A stretch of DNA of 64,000 bases from Micromonospora siamensis (lineage in GTDB: Bacteria > Actinomycetota > Actinomycetes > Mycobacteriales > Micromonosporaceae): NCBI RefSeq assembly GCF_900090305.1, contig NZ_LT607751.1, forward strand, positions 4,836,001-4,900,000. Reading direction: 5' to 3'. The notes beneath the pieces are model-generated. The model saw only the letters and a list, made by a program, of their open reading frames with translations. It ran no database searches and was not told where the DNA came from. The position numbers and the translations under genes are program-made. Shown in pieces: positions 28,655-37,186 of the stretch. Within the stretch, counting starts at the first letter, position 1. Every line of letters starts with the position of its first letter.

Positions 28655-29722
28655 CGGTTCGGCCAGCGACCAGCCGGCGGCCAGCAGCGCGTCACAGGCC
28701 TCGACCGCCCGGGCCAGCCGCCGCGGGTGCGACCCGGCCAGCTCCACCACCGGCACCCCGCTCGCTGCCAACTCCTGGCGGAACCGCCCGGTCATCCAGG
28801 CCCGCAGGTGCTCGCCGTCGCGCAACCCGTCGTCGTCGAACGGCACCCCGGCGTGGTCGGTCAGCAGATAGAGGTCCGGCCTCCGCGCGGCCGCCCGCAC
28901 CTGCACGGAGGAGGAGCCGAGATACCGCTCCTCCCAGACGGCGGTGGCCCGGGCGTCGGTGTCGCAGAACAGCAGTGGCCCGCTGGACCGGGCGGCGGCG
29001 TCCTCGGCGGCCTGCTGGGCGCGGACCACCTCCCGGAAGTCGGCCCGGTCCCACGTCACGTCGAAGACCGTCGCCGCGGGCCGGCGGGCGCGCAGCTCCG
29101 CCAGCTTGCGGGCGGTCAACTCGCGGCCGTACTCCGGCACCCAGGCGCCGCGGTAGTGCGCCGCCAACGCCCGGGCCATCGTGGTGGTGCCGGTCGACTC
29201 CGCGCCGACCACCACCACCCGGCGGACGAACCAGGCCCGCACCGGCGGGCTCAGCCAGCGCCAGTGCGCCACCGGGTCCGCCCGCACCGCGGTGCCCGAG
29301 ACCGGCACGGTCCGCCGGTCCGGGTCCACGTCCACGGGTACGGCGTCGAAGCGCCGGGCCAGCTCCGCCCCGTACGCCTCCGAGGAGAAGACGGCGTCCA
29401 CCGGGTCCGGCCCCACCGCCTCCCGGAACACCGCGCAGTGCGCGTCCCAGGCCGCCGGGTCGGCGTAGTCGACGGGGTGGTCGTCGTACCGGCCCACCAC
29501 CCGGACCCACGGGGTGTGCGCGTGCGCCTCGCGCAGCCAGTCCAGCCGCGGCGCGAGCGGGATCGACTCCCGCCGGGACGGCGCCACCACCACGGTGACC
29601 GCCGCGCAGCGGGCGGCGGCGGCCTCGATCAGGGCGTGGTGACCGGCGTGCGGCGGATAGAACTTGCCGACCACCAGGCCGTGCCGGAACTCCGGCCGGC
29701 ACGCCTCGGGCCGTCCGGTCAC
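28637..29722 (-). CDS. nadR: NadR-type NMN adenylyltransferase / ribosylnicotinamide kinase-like protein
   Basis: A 361-residue bifunctional-type NAD salvage protein. The N-terminal nucleotidyltransferase has GKFYPPHAGHH (19-29) and VSGTAVRADP (near 141-150), both NMNAT motifs. The C-terminal part is the P-loop ribosylnicotinamide kinase-like domain, but its Walker A reads GAESTGTTT (173-181), with Thr179 where lysine is expected, so kinase activity is uncertain. GTG 29722 overlaps the pnuC stop by 4 bp (GTGA), so the two are translationally coupled. With the PnuC transporter it should take up nicotinamide riboside and make NAD. Confidence 0.88.
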   Translation of the reverse strand: MTGRPEACRPEFRHGLVVGKFYPPHAGHHALIEAAAARCAAVTVVVAPSRRESIPLAPRLDWLREAHAHTPWVRVVGRYDDHPVDYADPAAWDAHCAVFREAVGPDPVDAVFSSEAYGAELARRFDAVPVDVDPDRRTVPVSGTAVRADPVAHWRWLSPPVRAWFVRRVVVVGAESTGTTTMARALAAHYRGAWVPEYGRELTARKLAELRARRPAATVFDVTWDRADFREVVRAQQAAEDAAARSSGPLLFCDTDARATAVWEERYLGSSSVQVRAAARRPDLYLLTDHAGVPFDDDGLRDGEHLRAWMTGRFRQELAASGVPVVELAGSHPRRLARAVEACDALLAAGWSLAEPLLPPA

Positions 29723-30375
29723 GCCGCGGCCGGGGCCGGGCCGGGTGGCACCGGGGCGGGGTCGCGGTCGGCCGAGCGCAGGTCCGCCCGCCAGGCGCGC
29801 AGGCCCAGCACGCAGAGCCCGAGGAAGACCAGGTAGAGCGCGCCGGTCAGCCAGAGTCCCTTGTACGCGTAGAGCGGGATGTAGATCAGGTCGGCGGCGA
29901 TCCACAGCCACCAGCTCTCCACCAGCTTGCGGGTCTGCCCGTAGGTGGCGAGCAGGGACAACGCGGTGGTGAGCGCGTCCGCCAGCGGCACGGTGGAGTC
30001 GGTCGCCCGGTCCAGCAGGACCCAGAGACCGGCCGTGAGCAGCACGCCGGCAACTGCCAGGCCCAGCCACTCGCCACGCCCCGTCCGGCTGACCGTCAAC
30101 CGGCTGCGCCGCTCGCCGCCGAAGAGCCAGTGGTACCAGCCGTAGACGCCCAACGCCACGTAGACGAGTTGCAGGCCGGCGTCGGCGTACAGGCCGGCGG
30201 CCCAGAACAGCACCATCAGCAGCAGCACGTTGGCGATGCCGAGCGCCCAGTTCGCGATGTGCTGGCGGGCGACCAGCCACACGTTGAGCACGCCGGTGGC
30301 GAAGCCCAGCACCTCCGCCCAGGTCGTCGCCACCCCGGCGACCCTGAACGCCTCCGTGGTCAACCAGTCCAGCAC
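29719..30375 (-). CDS. pnuC: Nicotinamide riboside transporter PnuC
   Basis: A 218-residue membrane protein with about seven helices and the PnuC motifs GVLNVWLVARQHIANWALGI and YGWYHWLFGG; the WESWW-like segment is VESWWLWIAADLIYI. It facilitates diffusion of nicotinamide riboside, trapped by NadR phosphorylation. GTG 30375 has GGGGGAGGG upstream. A TAGGGT -10 lies at 30406-30411. It is the first gene of the pnuC-nadR pair. Confidence 0.91.
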   Translation of the reverse strand: MLDWLTTEAFRVAGVATTWAEVLGFATGVLNVWLVARQHIANWALGIANVLLLMVLFWAAGLYADAGLQLVYVALGVYGWYHWLFGGERRSRLTVSRTGRGEWLGLAVAGVLLTAGLWVLLDRATDSTVPLADALTTALSLLATYGQTRKLVESWWLWIAADLIYIPLYAYKGLWLTGALYLVFLGLCVLGLRAWRADLRSADRDPAPVPPGPAPAAA

Positions 30376-30405
30376 GGCTGTCCCTCCCCCGCGATCCGCG
30401 CGCCC

Positions 30406-30441
30406 ACCCTAGATCCACCCGTCGCGGGGGAACAATCCCCC
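30406..30441 (-). promoter_or_regulatory. pnuC promoter with palindrome over the -35
   Basis: A TAGGGT -10 (30406-30411) is preceded by GGGGGA-ACAA-TCCCCC (30426-30441), a perfect 6-bp-arm palindrome covering the -35 position. It is a natural operator for a repressor of NAD salvage; no regulator gene for it is visible here. Its flank shares a 14-mer with the TerC riboswitch. Confidence 0.45.
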
Positions 30442-30482
30442 CGGGCCGCACCGGGGGCGGCCGGACGTGCGAGGCTTCGGAC

Positions 30483-30776
30483 ATGGTGCTTGAAGTCGCG
30501 CTCATCGACGTGCTCCCCGGACACGAGGACGCTTTCGCCGCCGCCTACCGGGAGGCGCACGCGATCGTCTCCGCCGCCGAAGGCTGCCGCTCGGTGCGGA
30601 TGACCCGCGGCGTGGAGACCCCGACCCGCTTCGTGCTGCTGATCGAGTGGGACTCGGTGGAGGCGCACGACGTCAACTTCCGGCAGACCGAGGCGTTCGG
30701 CCGGTGGCGGGCGCTGATCGGCCCGCACTTCGCCGGCCCGCCCGTGGTCGAGCACTTCGTGGACGTGCCGGCCTGA
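30483..30776 (+). CDS. Antibiotic biosynthesis monooxygenase (ABM) domain protein
   Basis: A 97-residue ferredoxin-like-fold dimeric protein. The EVALIDVLPGHEDAFAAAYREA start and the FVLLIEWDSVEAHDVNFRQTE core are typical of ABM proteins, which act as small monooxygenases or sensors. No dedicated substrate is suggested by the neighbours. It is divergent from pnuC; GCGAGG is a weak ribosome site. Confidence 0.85.
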   Translation: MVLEVALIDVLPGHEDAFAAAYREAHAIVSAAEGCRSVRMTRGVETPTRFVLLIEWDSVEAHDVNFRQTEAFGRWRALIGPHFAGPPVVEHFVDVPA

Positions 30777-30900
30777 CCCGCGCCGGGTTGTCGTACCCGC
30801 CGGTTAGCGTCCGGTCACGCGCGGGCCGCCGTCCCCCGACGGTCAACGGGGGCGCCGGGTCCGGTGGCCCGCGCGCACCGCACGTCGGCCGCGCGGCAGG

Positions 30901-31809
30901 TCACCGACCGGGTTCGGCCGCCCCGACCGCGCGGCCACCGTTGCCGGCCGCCGGGCCCTCCGCCCGCCCGGCCAGCAGAGCGACACTCTCCTCGGCCGAC
31001 AGCGCCGCCGCCAGCAGCCACTCGGCGACCCGCTCGTAGCGGCTCACGTCGTGCTCGGCGACCAGCCGCAGGTCCGTGGTGAGCGCCTCCACCATCACCG
31101 TGCGCGGATCCGCCGGGTCGGGAAACGAGTAGCAGGTGAACGGGGTCAACGGATGCGGACCGCCCGGAGTGGCGGCCCGGGGCAGCACCCGCAGCCGCAC
31201 GTTCGGCCGGCCCGCCAGCGTCACCAGATGGCGCAGCTGCTCGCGCCACACCTCGTCCGGCACGCCGGCCGGATCGCAGGCCCGCTCGTCCAGCAGGGCC
31301 GTGTACTCCGGGGGTTCCGCACCCCAGAGCACGTCCTGCCGGGCGAGCCGGGCCCGCACGTCGGCCTCCACGTCCACCTCCGGATGCAGCAGCCGGCCCG
31401 CGGCCACCCGCAGCCGGGCGTACGCCGGGGTCTGCAGCAGCCCCGGCACGAGCGCGGGGTGGTAGTCCAGGATGGTCGCCGCCCCCGCCTCCAACTCGGC
31501 GTACGTGCGCTGCCGCTCCCCCATCTCACCGAGCGACTTCCACCAGCCGCGGCTGGTGGCCGCGTCCCGGGCGATCACGATCAACGCGGCCCGCTGCTCC
31601 TCGCCCACCTCGTAGACGTCCAGCAGGTCCAGCACGTCGGCCAGGTCGGGCCGGCTCTGCCCCAGCTCGATGCGGGACAGCTTCGATGTGGACGCCCAGC
31701 CGAGCCGGGCACACACCTGTTCCAGGGTGAGCGACTCCCGTCGGCGCAGCCGGCGCAGCTCTGCGCCGAGCCGGGCACGTCGAATCACCGGACTCGTTGA
31801 CAACGGCAT
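30901..31809 (-). CDS. XRE-family regulator with DUF5753
   Basis: A 302-residue actinobacterial regulator. The N-terminal helix-turn-helix (about 15-70: LGAELRRLRRRESLTLEQVC ... SKLSRIELGQ) is followed by the DUF5753 domain (YHPALVPGLLQTPAYAR, LLDERAC, RVLPRAATPGGPHPLTPF), as in Scr1/BldB-partner type proteins. In Streptomyces such genes are often paired with a small DUF397 gene; none is seen here. The ATG at 31809 has GGGGAGG upstream. Confidence 0.92.
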   Translation of the reverse strand: MPLSTSPVIRRARLGAELRRLRRRESLTLEQVCARLGWASTSKLSRIELGQSRPDLADVLDLLDVYEVGEEQRAALIVIARDAATSRGWWKSLGEMGERQRTYAELEAGAATILDYHPALVPGLLQTPAYARLRVAAGRLLHPEVDVEADVRARLARQDVLWGAEPPEYTALLDERACDPAGVPDEVWREQLRHLVTLAGRPNVRLRVLPRAATPGGPHPLTPFTCYSFPDPADPRTVMVEALTTDLRLVAEHDVSRYERVAEWLLAAALSAEESVALLAGRAEGPAAGNGGRAVGAAEPGR

Positions 31810-31924
31810 CCTGGCCTCCCCAGGTACGGAGAGTACGCAGGACGATCACCCACGGCAATACCTCGCTCGCACACCGCTACCGGCCGCGGCCGGGCGTGGG
31901 GCCGCGACCGGGCAGGGCAGCGGG

Positions 31925-32293
31925 TCAGGGCCGGTAGGTGCCGAACGACCAGACGTTGCCGGCCAGGTCCCGGGCCGCGTAGTCGCGGGAGCCGTAGTCG
32001 GTGTCGAACGGCGCCCGGACGATCTCCGCCCCGGCGGCCCGGGCCCGCTCGTGGTGGGCGTCCAGGTCGTCGACCGCCACGTAGACGACGTAGTCGTCGT
32101 CCGCCGGGCGCCCCCGGGAGTCCCGTCCCGGACCGACCATGATCATGGCGTCGTCGAGGGCCAGCACGGCGTGCGTGACGGATCCGTCGGGTTCCTCGTG
32201 CAGCTTGTGGACCTGGAAGCCGAAGGCGGCGCAGAGCCAGTCGACGGCGGCACGGGCGTCGGGGTACCGGAAGACCGGGTAGATGTCTCGCAT
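31925..32293 (-). CDS. VOC/glyoxalase-fold protein
   Basis: A 122-residue protein of the vicinal-oxygen-chelate superfamily, with two beta-alpha-beta modules (PVFRYPDARAAVDWLCAAFGF; YVAVDDLDAHHERARAAGAE; GSRDYAARDLAGNVWSFG). It lies 24 bp after the AraC-type gene on the same strand and is probably regulated with it. It could be a dioxygenase-like or resistance protein. Confidence 0.88.
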   Translation of the reverse strand: MRDIYPVFRYPDARAAVDWLCAAFGFQVHKLHEEPDGSVTHAVLALDDAMIMVGPGRDSRGRPADDDYVVYVAVDDLDAHHERARAAGAEIVRAPFDTDYGSRDYAARDLAGNVWSFGTYRP

Positions 32294-32317
32294 GGGACCA
32301 GGATGCCGCCCGGCCGG

Positions 32318-33166
32318 TCAGTCGGTATTGGACGAATGAGATCCCGGCCGGAGCAGCGCCCCCGGCGTGGCGCCGGCGAACTCGCGGAACTCCCGGATCA
32401 GGTGCGACTGGTCGTAGTAGCCGCAGCGCGCCGCGAAGTCCGCCCAGCCACCGTCCGGGCCGGTCGCCGCGACGGCGTGGAGGGCACCCGCACCGCCGGT
32501 CAGCTCCCCGTACGCCCGGTGGAAGCGCGCCAGCCGGACGACGGTCCTCGGGGGCAGGCCGAACTCCCGGTGGAACCGCACCGCCAGGTGCCGCCGGCTC
32601 CAGCCCAGCTCGTCGGCGACCGTGGCGACGGCCACCCCGGCCCCGCCGTGGGTCAGCCGCTGCCAGGCCCGGCGCAGCCGCGGGTCGGCGGGGGTGGTCT
32701 CCGCGAGCCGGCCGGTCAGGGCGGCGTCCAACAGGGCGAACCGCCCGGGCCACCGCCGCTCCTCGGCCAGCCGCTGCCGCAGCCGGTCGAGCCAGCGGCC
32801 GGGCAGCTGCCCCAGCGGCACCGCCCGGTTGGCCACCTCACCGAGCGGGAAGTCGAGCAGCCGACGCGCCGTCAACGGCTCCAGCAGCAGCTGCACGCCG
32901 GTGCCCACGCCCACCGTCGACGTGGTGCAGTGGCCGTCGAACGGGCCGGCCAGGAAGGAGGCCACCCCGTACGCTCCCCGGTCCGCGGCCCGCCCGTCGA
33001 CCACGTCCAGCGGCGCGCCCCAGCCGATCACCAGCACCACGAACGCACCGGCCACCTCGGTACGGACCAGCGGCACCGGCGCCGGCTCCCGGTAGCCCAG
33101 GTAACGGTCGACGAAGGGACGCAACCGGGGCGCGGGGCGCCCGACCACGAACTCGGCGCCGGTCAT
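32318..33166 (-). CDS. AraC family transcriptional regulator
   Basis: A 282-residue regulator whose C-terminal AraC domain is clear (VADELGWSRRHLAVRFHREFGLPPRTVVRLARF ... CGYYDQSHLIREFREFAGATPGAL). The N-terminal DUF6597-like half probably binds a ligand. ATG 33166 is preferred over GTG 33172 because GGGAG is then correctly spaced. It forms a two-gene unit with the VOC gene and follows uvrB by 19 bp. Confidence 0.89.
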   Translation of the reverse strand: MTGAEFVVGRPAPRLRPFVDRYLGYREPAPVPLVRTEVAGAFVVLVIGWGAPLDVVDGRAADRGAYGVASFLAGPFDGHCTTSTVGVGTGVQLLLEPLTARRLLDFPLGEVANRAVPLGQLPGRWLDRLRQRLAEERRWPGRFALLDAALTGRLAETTPADPRLRRAWQRLTHGGAGVAVATVADELGWSRRHLAVRFHREFGLPPRTVVRLARFHRAYGELTGGAGALHAVAATGPDGGWADFAARCGYYDQSHLIREFREFAGATPGALLRPGSHSSNTD

Positions 33167-33185
33167 CCCCACTCCCTGCGGGTCG

Positions 33186-35291
33186 TCACTTCACGCCGGC
33201 GGCATCCATCCCGCGCAGCTCCTTCTTCAGGTCCGCCACCTCGTCGCGGATCCGGGCCGCCAGCTCGAACTGCAACTCCCGGGCGGCGGCGAGCATCTGG
33301 TCGTTGAGCTCCTGGATGAGGTTGGCCAGGTCCGCCCGGGCCATCCCCTCCCGCGACGGCGTGGCGGCAGCGCCCCGGCCGCGGCTGCGGGTCTCCTTGA
33401 CCGGCGCCTTGCCGCGGGACAGCTGCCGGGCGGCGCCACCGACCTGGTTGTCGGTGTCCTCGGCCTCCCGGTAGATGTCGTCCAGGATGTCGTGGATCTT
33501 CTTCCGCAGCGGCTCGGGGCTGATCCCGTGCGCCTCGTTGTGCGCGATCTGCTTGGCCCGGCGCCGGTTGGTCTCGTCGATCGCGCTCGCCATCGACGGG
33601 GTGATCTTGTCGGCGTACATGTGGACCTGGCCGGAGACGTTACGGGCGGCCCGGCCGATGGTCTGGATCAGCGACCGACCGCTGCGCAGGAAACCCTCCT
33701 TGTCGGCGTCCAGGATCGCCACCAGGGAGACCTCCGGCAGGTCGAGACCCTCCCGGAGCAGGTTGATGCCGACCAGCACGTCATACTCGCCCTTGCGCAG
33801 CTCGCGCAGCAGCTCCACCCGGCGCAGCGTGTCGACCTCGGAGTGCAGGTAGCGCACCCGGATGCCGTTCTCCAGGAGATAGTCCGACAGGTCCTCGGCC
33901 ATCTTCTTGGTCAGCGTGGTGACCAACACCCGCTCGTCGCGCTCGGTCCGCAGCTTGATCTCGTGCATCAGGTCGTCGATCTGGCCCTTGGTGGGCTTGA
34001 TCACCACCTCCGGGTCGATCAGACCGGTCGGGCGGATCACCTGCTCGACGAACTCGCCCTGGGCCTGCTCCAGCTCCCACGGACCGGGGGTGGCGGAGAG
34101 GTAGACCATCTGGCCGACCCGCTCCAGGAACTCGTCGAAGCGCAACGGCCGGTTGTCGGCGGCGCTGGGCAGCCGGAAGCCGTGGTCGATCAGCATCCGC
34201 TTGCGGGACGCGTCGCCCTCGTACATGCCGCCGATCTGCGGGATGGTCACGTGCGACTCGTCGACCACGGTGAGGAAGTCGTCGGGGAAGTAGTCGAGCA
34301 GGCAGTGCGGCGGACTGCCGGGCAACCGGCCGTCGATGTGCATCGAGTAGTTCTCGATGCCGGAGCAGAACCCGACCTGCCGCATCATCTCGATGTCGTA
34401 GGTGGTGCGCATCCGCAGCCGCTGCGCCTCCAGCAGCTTGCCCTGCCGGTCCAGCTCGGCGAGCCGCTCGCCCAGCTCGGCCTCGATGTCGCGGATCGCC
34501 CGCTCCATCCGCTCCGGGCCGGCGGCGTAGTGCGTGGCGGGGAAGATGAGCAGGTGGTCGACCTCGCGGACCACGTCACCGGTGAGCGGGTTGAGGTAGT
34601 AGAGCTTCTCCACCTCGTCACCGAAGAGCTCGATCCGGACGGCCAGCTCCTCGTACGCCGGGATGATCTCCAGCGTGTCGCCGCGGACCCGGAAGGTGCC
34701 GCGCTGGAACGCCATGTCGTTGCGGGTGTACTGGATGTCGACCAGCCGACGCAGCAGCTGGTCGCGGTCGAGCTCCTGCCCGACGGCGACCCGCACCGCG
34801 CGGTCGAGGTATTCCTCCGGGGTGCCCAGGCCGTAGATCGCCGACACCGTCGCCACCACGATCGTGTCCCGCCGGGTGAGCAGGGACATGGTCGCCTTGT
34901 GCCGCAGCCGCTCGACCTCCTCGTTGATCGAGGAGTCCTTCTCGATGTAGGTGTCGGTCTGCGGGATGTAGGCCTCGGGCTGGTAGTAGTCGTAGTAGGA
35001 GACGAAGTATTCGACCGAGTTGTGCGGGAGCAGCTCGCCGAACTCCTTGGCCAGCTGGGCGGCGAGGGTCTTGTTGGGGGCGAGGACCAGCGTCGGGCGT
35101 TGCAGCCGCTCCACCAGCCACGCGGTGGTCGCGCTCTTGCCCGTGCCGGTCGCGCCGAGCAGCACGGTGTTGCGGTCACCGCGCCGGACCCGACGCTCCA
35201 GCTCGTCGATCGCGGCGGGCTGGTCGCCGGCCGGCTGGAACTCGGAGACGACCTGGAACCGGCCGTCGAGCCGGGGAATGTCGAGCGCCAT
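33186..35291 (-). CDS. uvrB: UvrABC system protein B (excinuclease subunit B)
   Basis: UvrB is the helicase-like damage verifier that loads UvrC. The 701-residue protein has Walker [11 protein letters not shown], the beta-hairpin region [21 protein letters not shown]-type DESH, helicase motifs ([29 protein letters not shown]) and a C-terminal UVR motif ([14 protein letters not shown]). The start is ATG 35291: TACCGT lies 7 nt upstream and there is no ribosome site, so it is leaderless. Its damage-type promoter is listed separately. Confidence 0.97.
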   Translation of the reverse strand: MALDIPRLDGRFQVVSEFQPAGDQPAAIDELERRVRRGDRNTVLLGATGTGKSATTAWLVERLQRPTLVLAPNKTLAAQLAKEFGELLPHNSVEYFVSYYDYYQPEAYIPQTDTYIEKDSSINEEVERLRHKATMSLLTRRDTIVVATVSAIYGLGTPEEYLDRAVRVAVGQELDRDQLLRRLVDIQYTRNDMAFQRGTFRVRGDTLEIIPAYEELAVRIELFGDEVEKLYYLNPLTGDVVREVDHLLIFPATHYAAGPERMERAIRDIEAELGERLAELDRQGKLLEAQRLRMRTTYDIEMMRQVGFCSGIENYSMHIDGRLPGSPPHCLLDYFPDDFLTVVDESHVTIPQIGGMYEGDASRKRMLIDHGFRLPSAADNRPLRFDEFLERVGQMVYLSATPGPWELEQAQGEFVEQVIRPTGLIDPEVVIKPTKGQIDDLMHEIKLRTERDERVLVTTLTKKMAEDLSDYLLENGIRVRYLHSEVDTLRRVELLRELRKGEYDVLVGINLLREGLDLPEVSLVAILDADKEGFLRSGRSLIQTIGRAARNVSGQVHMYADKITPSMASAIDETNRRRAKQIAHNEAHGISPEPLRKKIHDILDDIYREAEDTDNQVGGAARQLSRGKAPVKETRSRGRGAAATPSREGMARADLANLIQELNDQMLAAARELQFELAARIRDEVADLKKELRGMDAAGVK

Positions 35292-35298
35292 GACCCCA

Positions 35299-35321
35299 AC
35301 GGTACGCCGGGGGTCCGACAC
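35299..35321 (-). promoter_or_regulatory. PafBC/RecA-NDp-like damage promoter of uvrB
   Basis: The minus strand reads GTGTCGGAC, eight bases, TACCGT. The TGTCGG core, 8-bp spacing and TAnnnT -10 agree with the RecA-NDp consensus, with 6 of 9 upstream positions matching. The -10 sits 7 nt before the leaderless ATG. A weaker sigma-70-like alternative lies further upstream (CTGACA at 35379-35384, 18-bp spacing, TATCGA). Confidence 0.55.
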
Positions 35322-35609
35322 TTCCGCCCGACTACCGAGGGTCCGTGATCGGCTTCGATATTCCCATTGTGAGGCACCTGTCAGCGCGCTAGCCTGATGT
35401 CCGTAGGCCGCTCGCGGCGGCCGACCGGGCAGGTGGCCGGGCCCTCGTCGGGCTCCCGCCCCCGGCACGTGGGGTCGCAGCACCCGGACATCACCGGCGT
35501 GCGCACCACTCGTGGTCGCGCTGGAGGCGCAGACCGGCCGCCGCGAGCGCCCCTGCCTCGTCACCCCACCTCCCCCGCACCGGGTCCACTACCCGCAACG
35601 GCCGACGGA
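35322..35609. other. Gap between coaE end and uvrB promoter
   Basis: No supportable gene; the frames crossing it are shadows. It contains the alternative uvrB promoter at 35355-35384. The rest shows no repeat or strong hairpin I can support. Confidence 0.5.
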
Positions 35610-36791
35610 TCAGGGACGCCAGCCGGTGCGGGTGGCCCACTCCTCGGCGCGCAGCTGCTCCTCGTCGAACCACGGGTCCTTGGCCGTGCTGTAGGCCGCG
35701 CTGTCCGGAGCCGCGGCGGCCAGCTCCCGCTTGAACAGCAGGTACGCCGAACGCTGGTCCGGGTCGGCGCGCAGGTGGTCGCGCATCAGCAGGGCGTACC
35801 GCCAGCCGGGCGAGCCGGCCTCCCGCACGTGCAGGTACGCCGGCCGGGCCGGGTCGGCGCTGCCGTGCAACCGCTTCGGCCACCGGCCGCTGCCCGGCGG
35901 CCTGGGGTTGTCCCACCACTGGCCCGGCACCCGGGGGAACCCGGCCTCGGCGAGCCGGTCGGCCAGCGGACCGTCCGCCTCGTCCAGCGAGGCCACGGTG
36001 AGCTGGACGTCGATCACGTCCTTGGCGGCCAGCCCCGGCACGGCCGTCGAGCCGATGTGGTCCACCCGCAGGTCGGCGGGGGCGACCGCGTGCCGGATCC
36101 GGGCGGCCAGCCGGGCGTACTGCTGCGGCCAGGTCGGGTCCGGGCCGGCCAACACGACCGGCTCCGGGCGGACCACCCGCCGCTCGCGCAGGTTCGCCTC
36201 GTAGGGCACCAGCCGGTCCCGCCAGAGCGCGTCCACCGCCGCGTGCAGCTCGTCCAGGCCGCCGTCGTTGGACAGGACCACGTCGGCGCAGGCGCGGCGC
36301 CGCTCGTCGTCGGCCTGCGCGGCGATCCGCCGCTCGGCCTCCGCCCGGGGCATCCCCCGGTCGCGCGCCAACCGCTCCAGCCGGATCTCCACCGCCGTCT
36401 GCACCACGACCACCAGGTGGTACGTCGGCGCGAGCCCCACCTCGACCAGCAGCGGCACGTCGTTGACGACCACCGCGTCCGGTCCCGCCGCGGCGACCAG
36501 CTCGGCGGTGCGGGCCCGGACCCGCGGGTGGGTGATCGCCTCCAGCCGGCGGCGGGCCGCCTCGTCGGCGAAGACCAGGGCGCCCAGGGCGGCCCGGTCG
36601 AGCGCGCCGTGCGGATCCAGCACCCGCTCCGAGAAGGCCGCGACGATCTCGGCCAGCCCCTCGGTGCCCGGCGCCACCACCTCACGGGCGATCCGGTCGG
36701 CGTCGACCACCAGCGCGCCCAGGGCGGCCAGCCGGGCCGCCACCGCGCTCTTACCCGATCCGATCCCGCCGGTCAGCCCCACTCTCAACAC
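35610..36791 (-). CDS. coaE: Bifunctional dephospho-CoA kinase / GrpB-family protein
   Basis: A 393-residue fusion. Residues 1-200 are dephospho-CoA kinase, the last step of CoA synthesis (Walker A GGIGSGKS at 8-15, VVDADRIAREVV, a DVPLLVE-type lid). Residues ~205-390 are a UPF0157/GrpB domain (IGSTAVPGLAAKDVIDVQLTV ... YALLMRDHLRADP), a nucleotidyltransferase-fold module of unknown role. The same fusion occurs in mycobacterial CoaE. GTG 36791 (MLRVGLTGG) matches the conserved start. It is preceded by a 42-bp tandem repeat. Confidence 0.94.
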   Translation of the reverse strand: MLRVGLTGGIGSGKSAVAARLAALGALVVDADRIAREVVAPGTEGLAEIVAAFSERVLDPHGALDRAALGALVFADEAARRRLEAITHPRVRARTAELVAAAGPDAVVVNDVPLLVEVGLAPTYHLVVVVQTAVEIRLERLARDRGMPRAEAERRIAAQADDERRRACADVVLSNDGGLDELHAAVDALWRDRLVPYEANLRERRVVRPEPVVLAGPDPTWPQQYARLAARIRHAVAPADLRVDHIGSTAVPGLAAKDVIDVQLTVASLDEADGPLADRLAEAGFPRVPGQWWDNPRPPGSGRWPKRLHGSADPARPAYLHVREAGSPGWRYALLMRDHLRADPDQRSAYLLFKRELAAAAPDSAAYSTAKDPWFDEEQLRAEEWATRTGWRP

Positions 36792-36870
36792 CGGACCAGT
36801 CAACCCGATGGCCGGATCGCTGCCAACCGCGCCCCCGCCCGCCGCGCGCCCGGCCGACATGCCGCACCCC

Positions 36871-37022
36871 GCGCCCTCACCAGGCCGGGACAACCCCACA
36901 CGCCCGCACTCCGTGCGCTCACCAGGCCGGGGACACCCCCACATCCCGTGCTCCGTGCGCTAACCAGGCCGGGGACACCCCCACATCCCGCACTTCGCGG
37001 GCCGCCGGGCCGGGACACCGCC
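36871..37022. repeat. 42-bp tandem repeat, about 3.6 copies
   Basis: Units begin at 36871, 36913, 36955 and 36997, exactly 42 bp apart. The middle two are nearly identical (GTGCGCTCACCAGGCCGGGG at the start of the unit); the first and last are diverged and the last is partial. It lies between coaE and the rpsA terminator. The 14-aa repeat that reads through on the minus strand is a by-product, not a gene. Confidence 0.92.
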
Positions 37023-37064
37023 AGCTGTCTCCGTGGACATCGGGTAGCCAGGGGCAGACGCACG

Positions 37065-37116
37065 AGGGCCCCGCCCTCGGCGATCCGGCGTACCGGATCC
37101 CCGAGGACGGGGCCCT
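37065..37116 (-). terminator. Terminator of rpsA
   Basis: AGGGCCCCG (37065-37073) pairs with CGGGGCCCT (37108-37116), and an inner GATCCG/CGGATC stem continues the hairpin. It is 70 bp beyond the rpsA stop and probably isolates rpsA from coaE. Confidence 0.8.
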
Positions 37117-37186
37117 GCGTCGTTCTAGACGGCTCCGACTCCCGGCGCACCGTCAGGCGCGCGCAGCGGTCGGAATCGTCGCGGCG

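Noticed and set aside
36800..37150. Repeat-peptide ORF over the 42-bp array
   Set aside because: The 14-residue repeat only reflects the DNA period; no start signal or homology.
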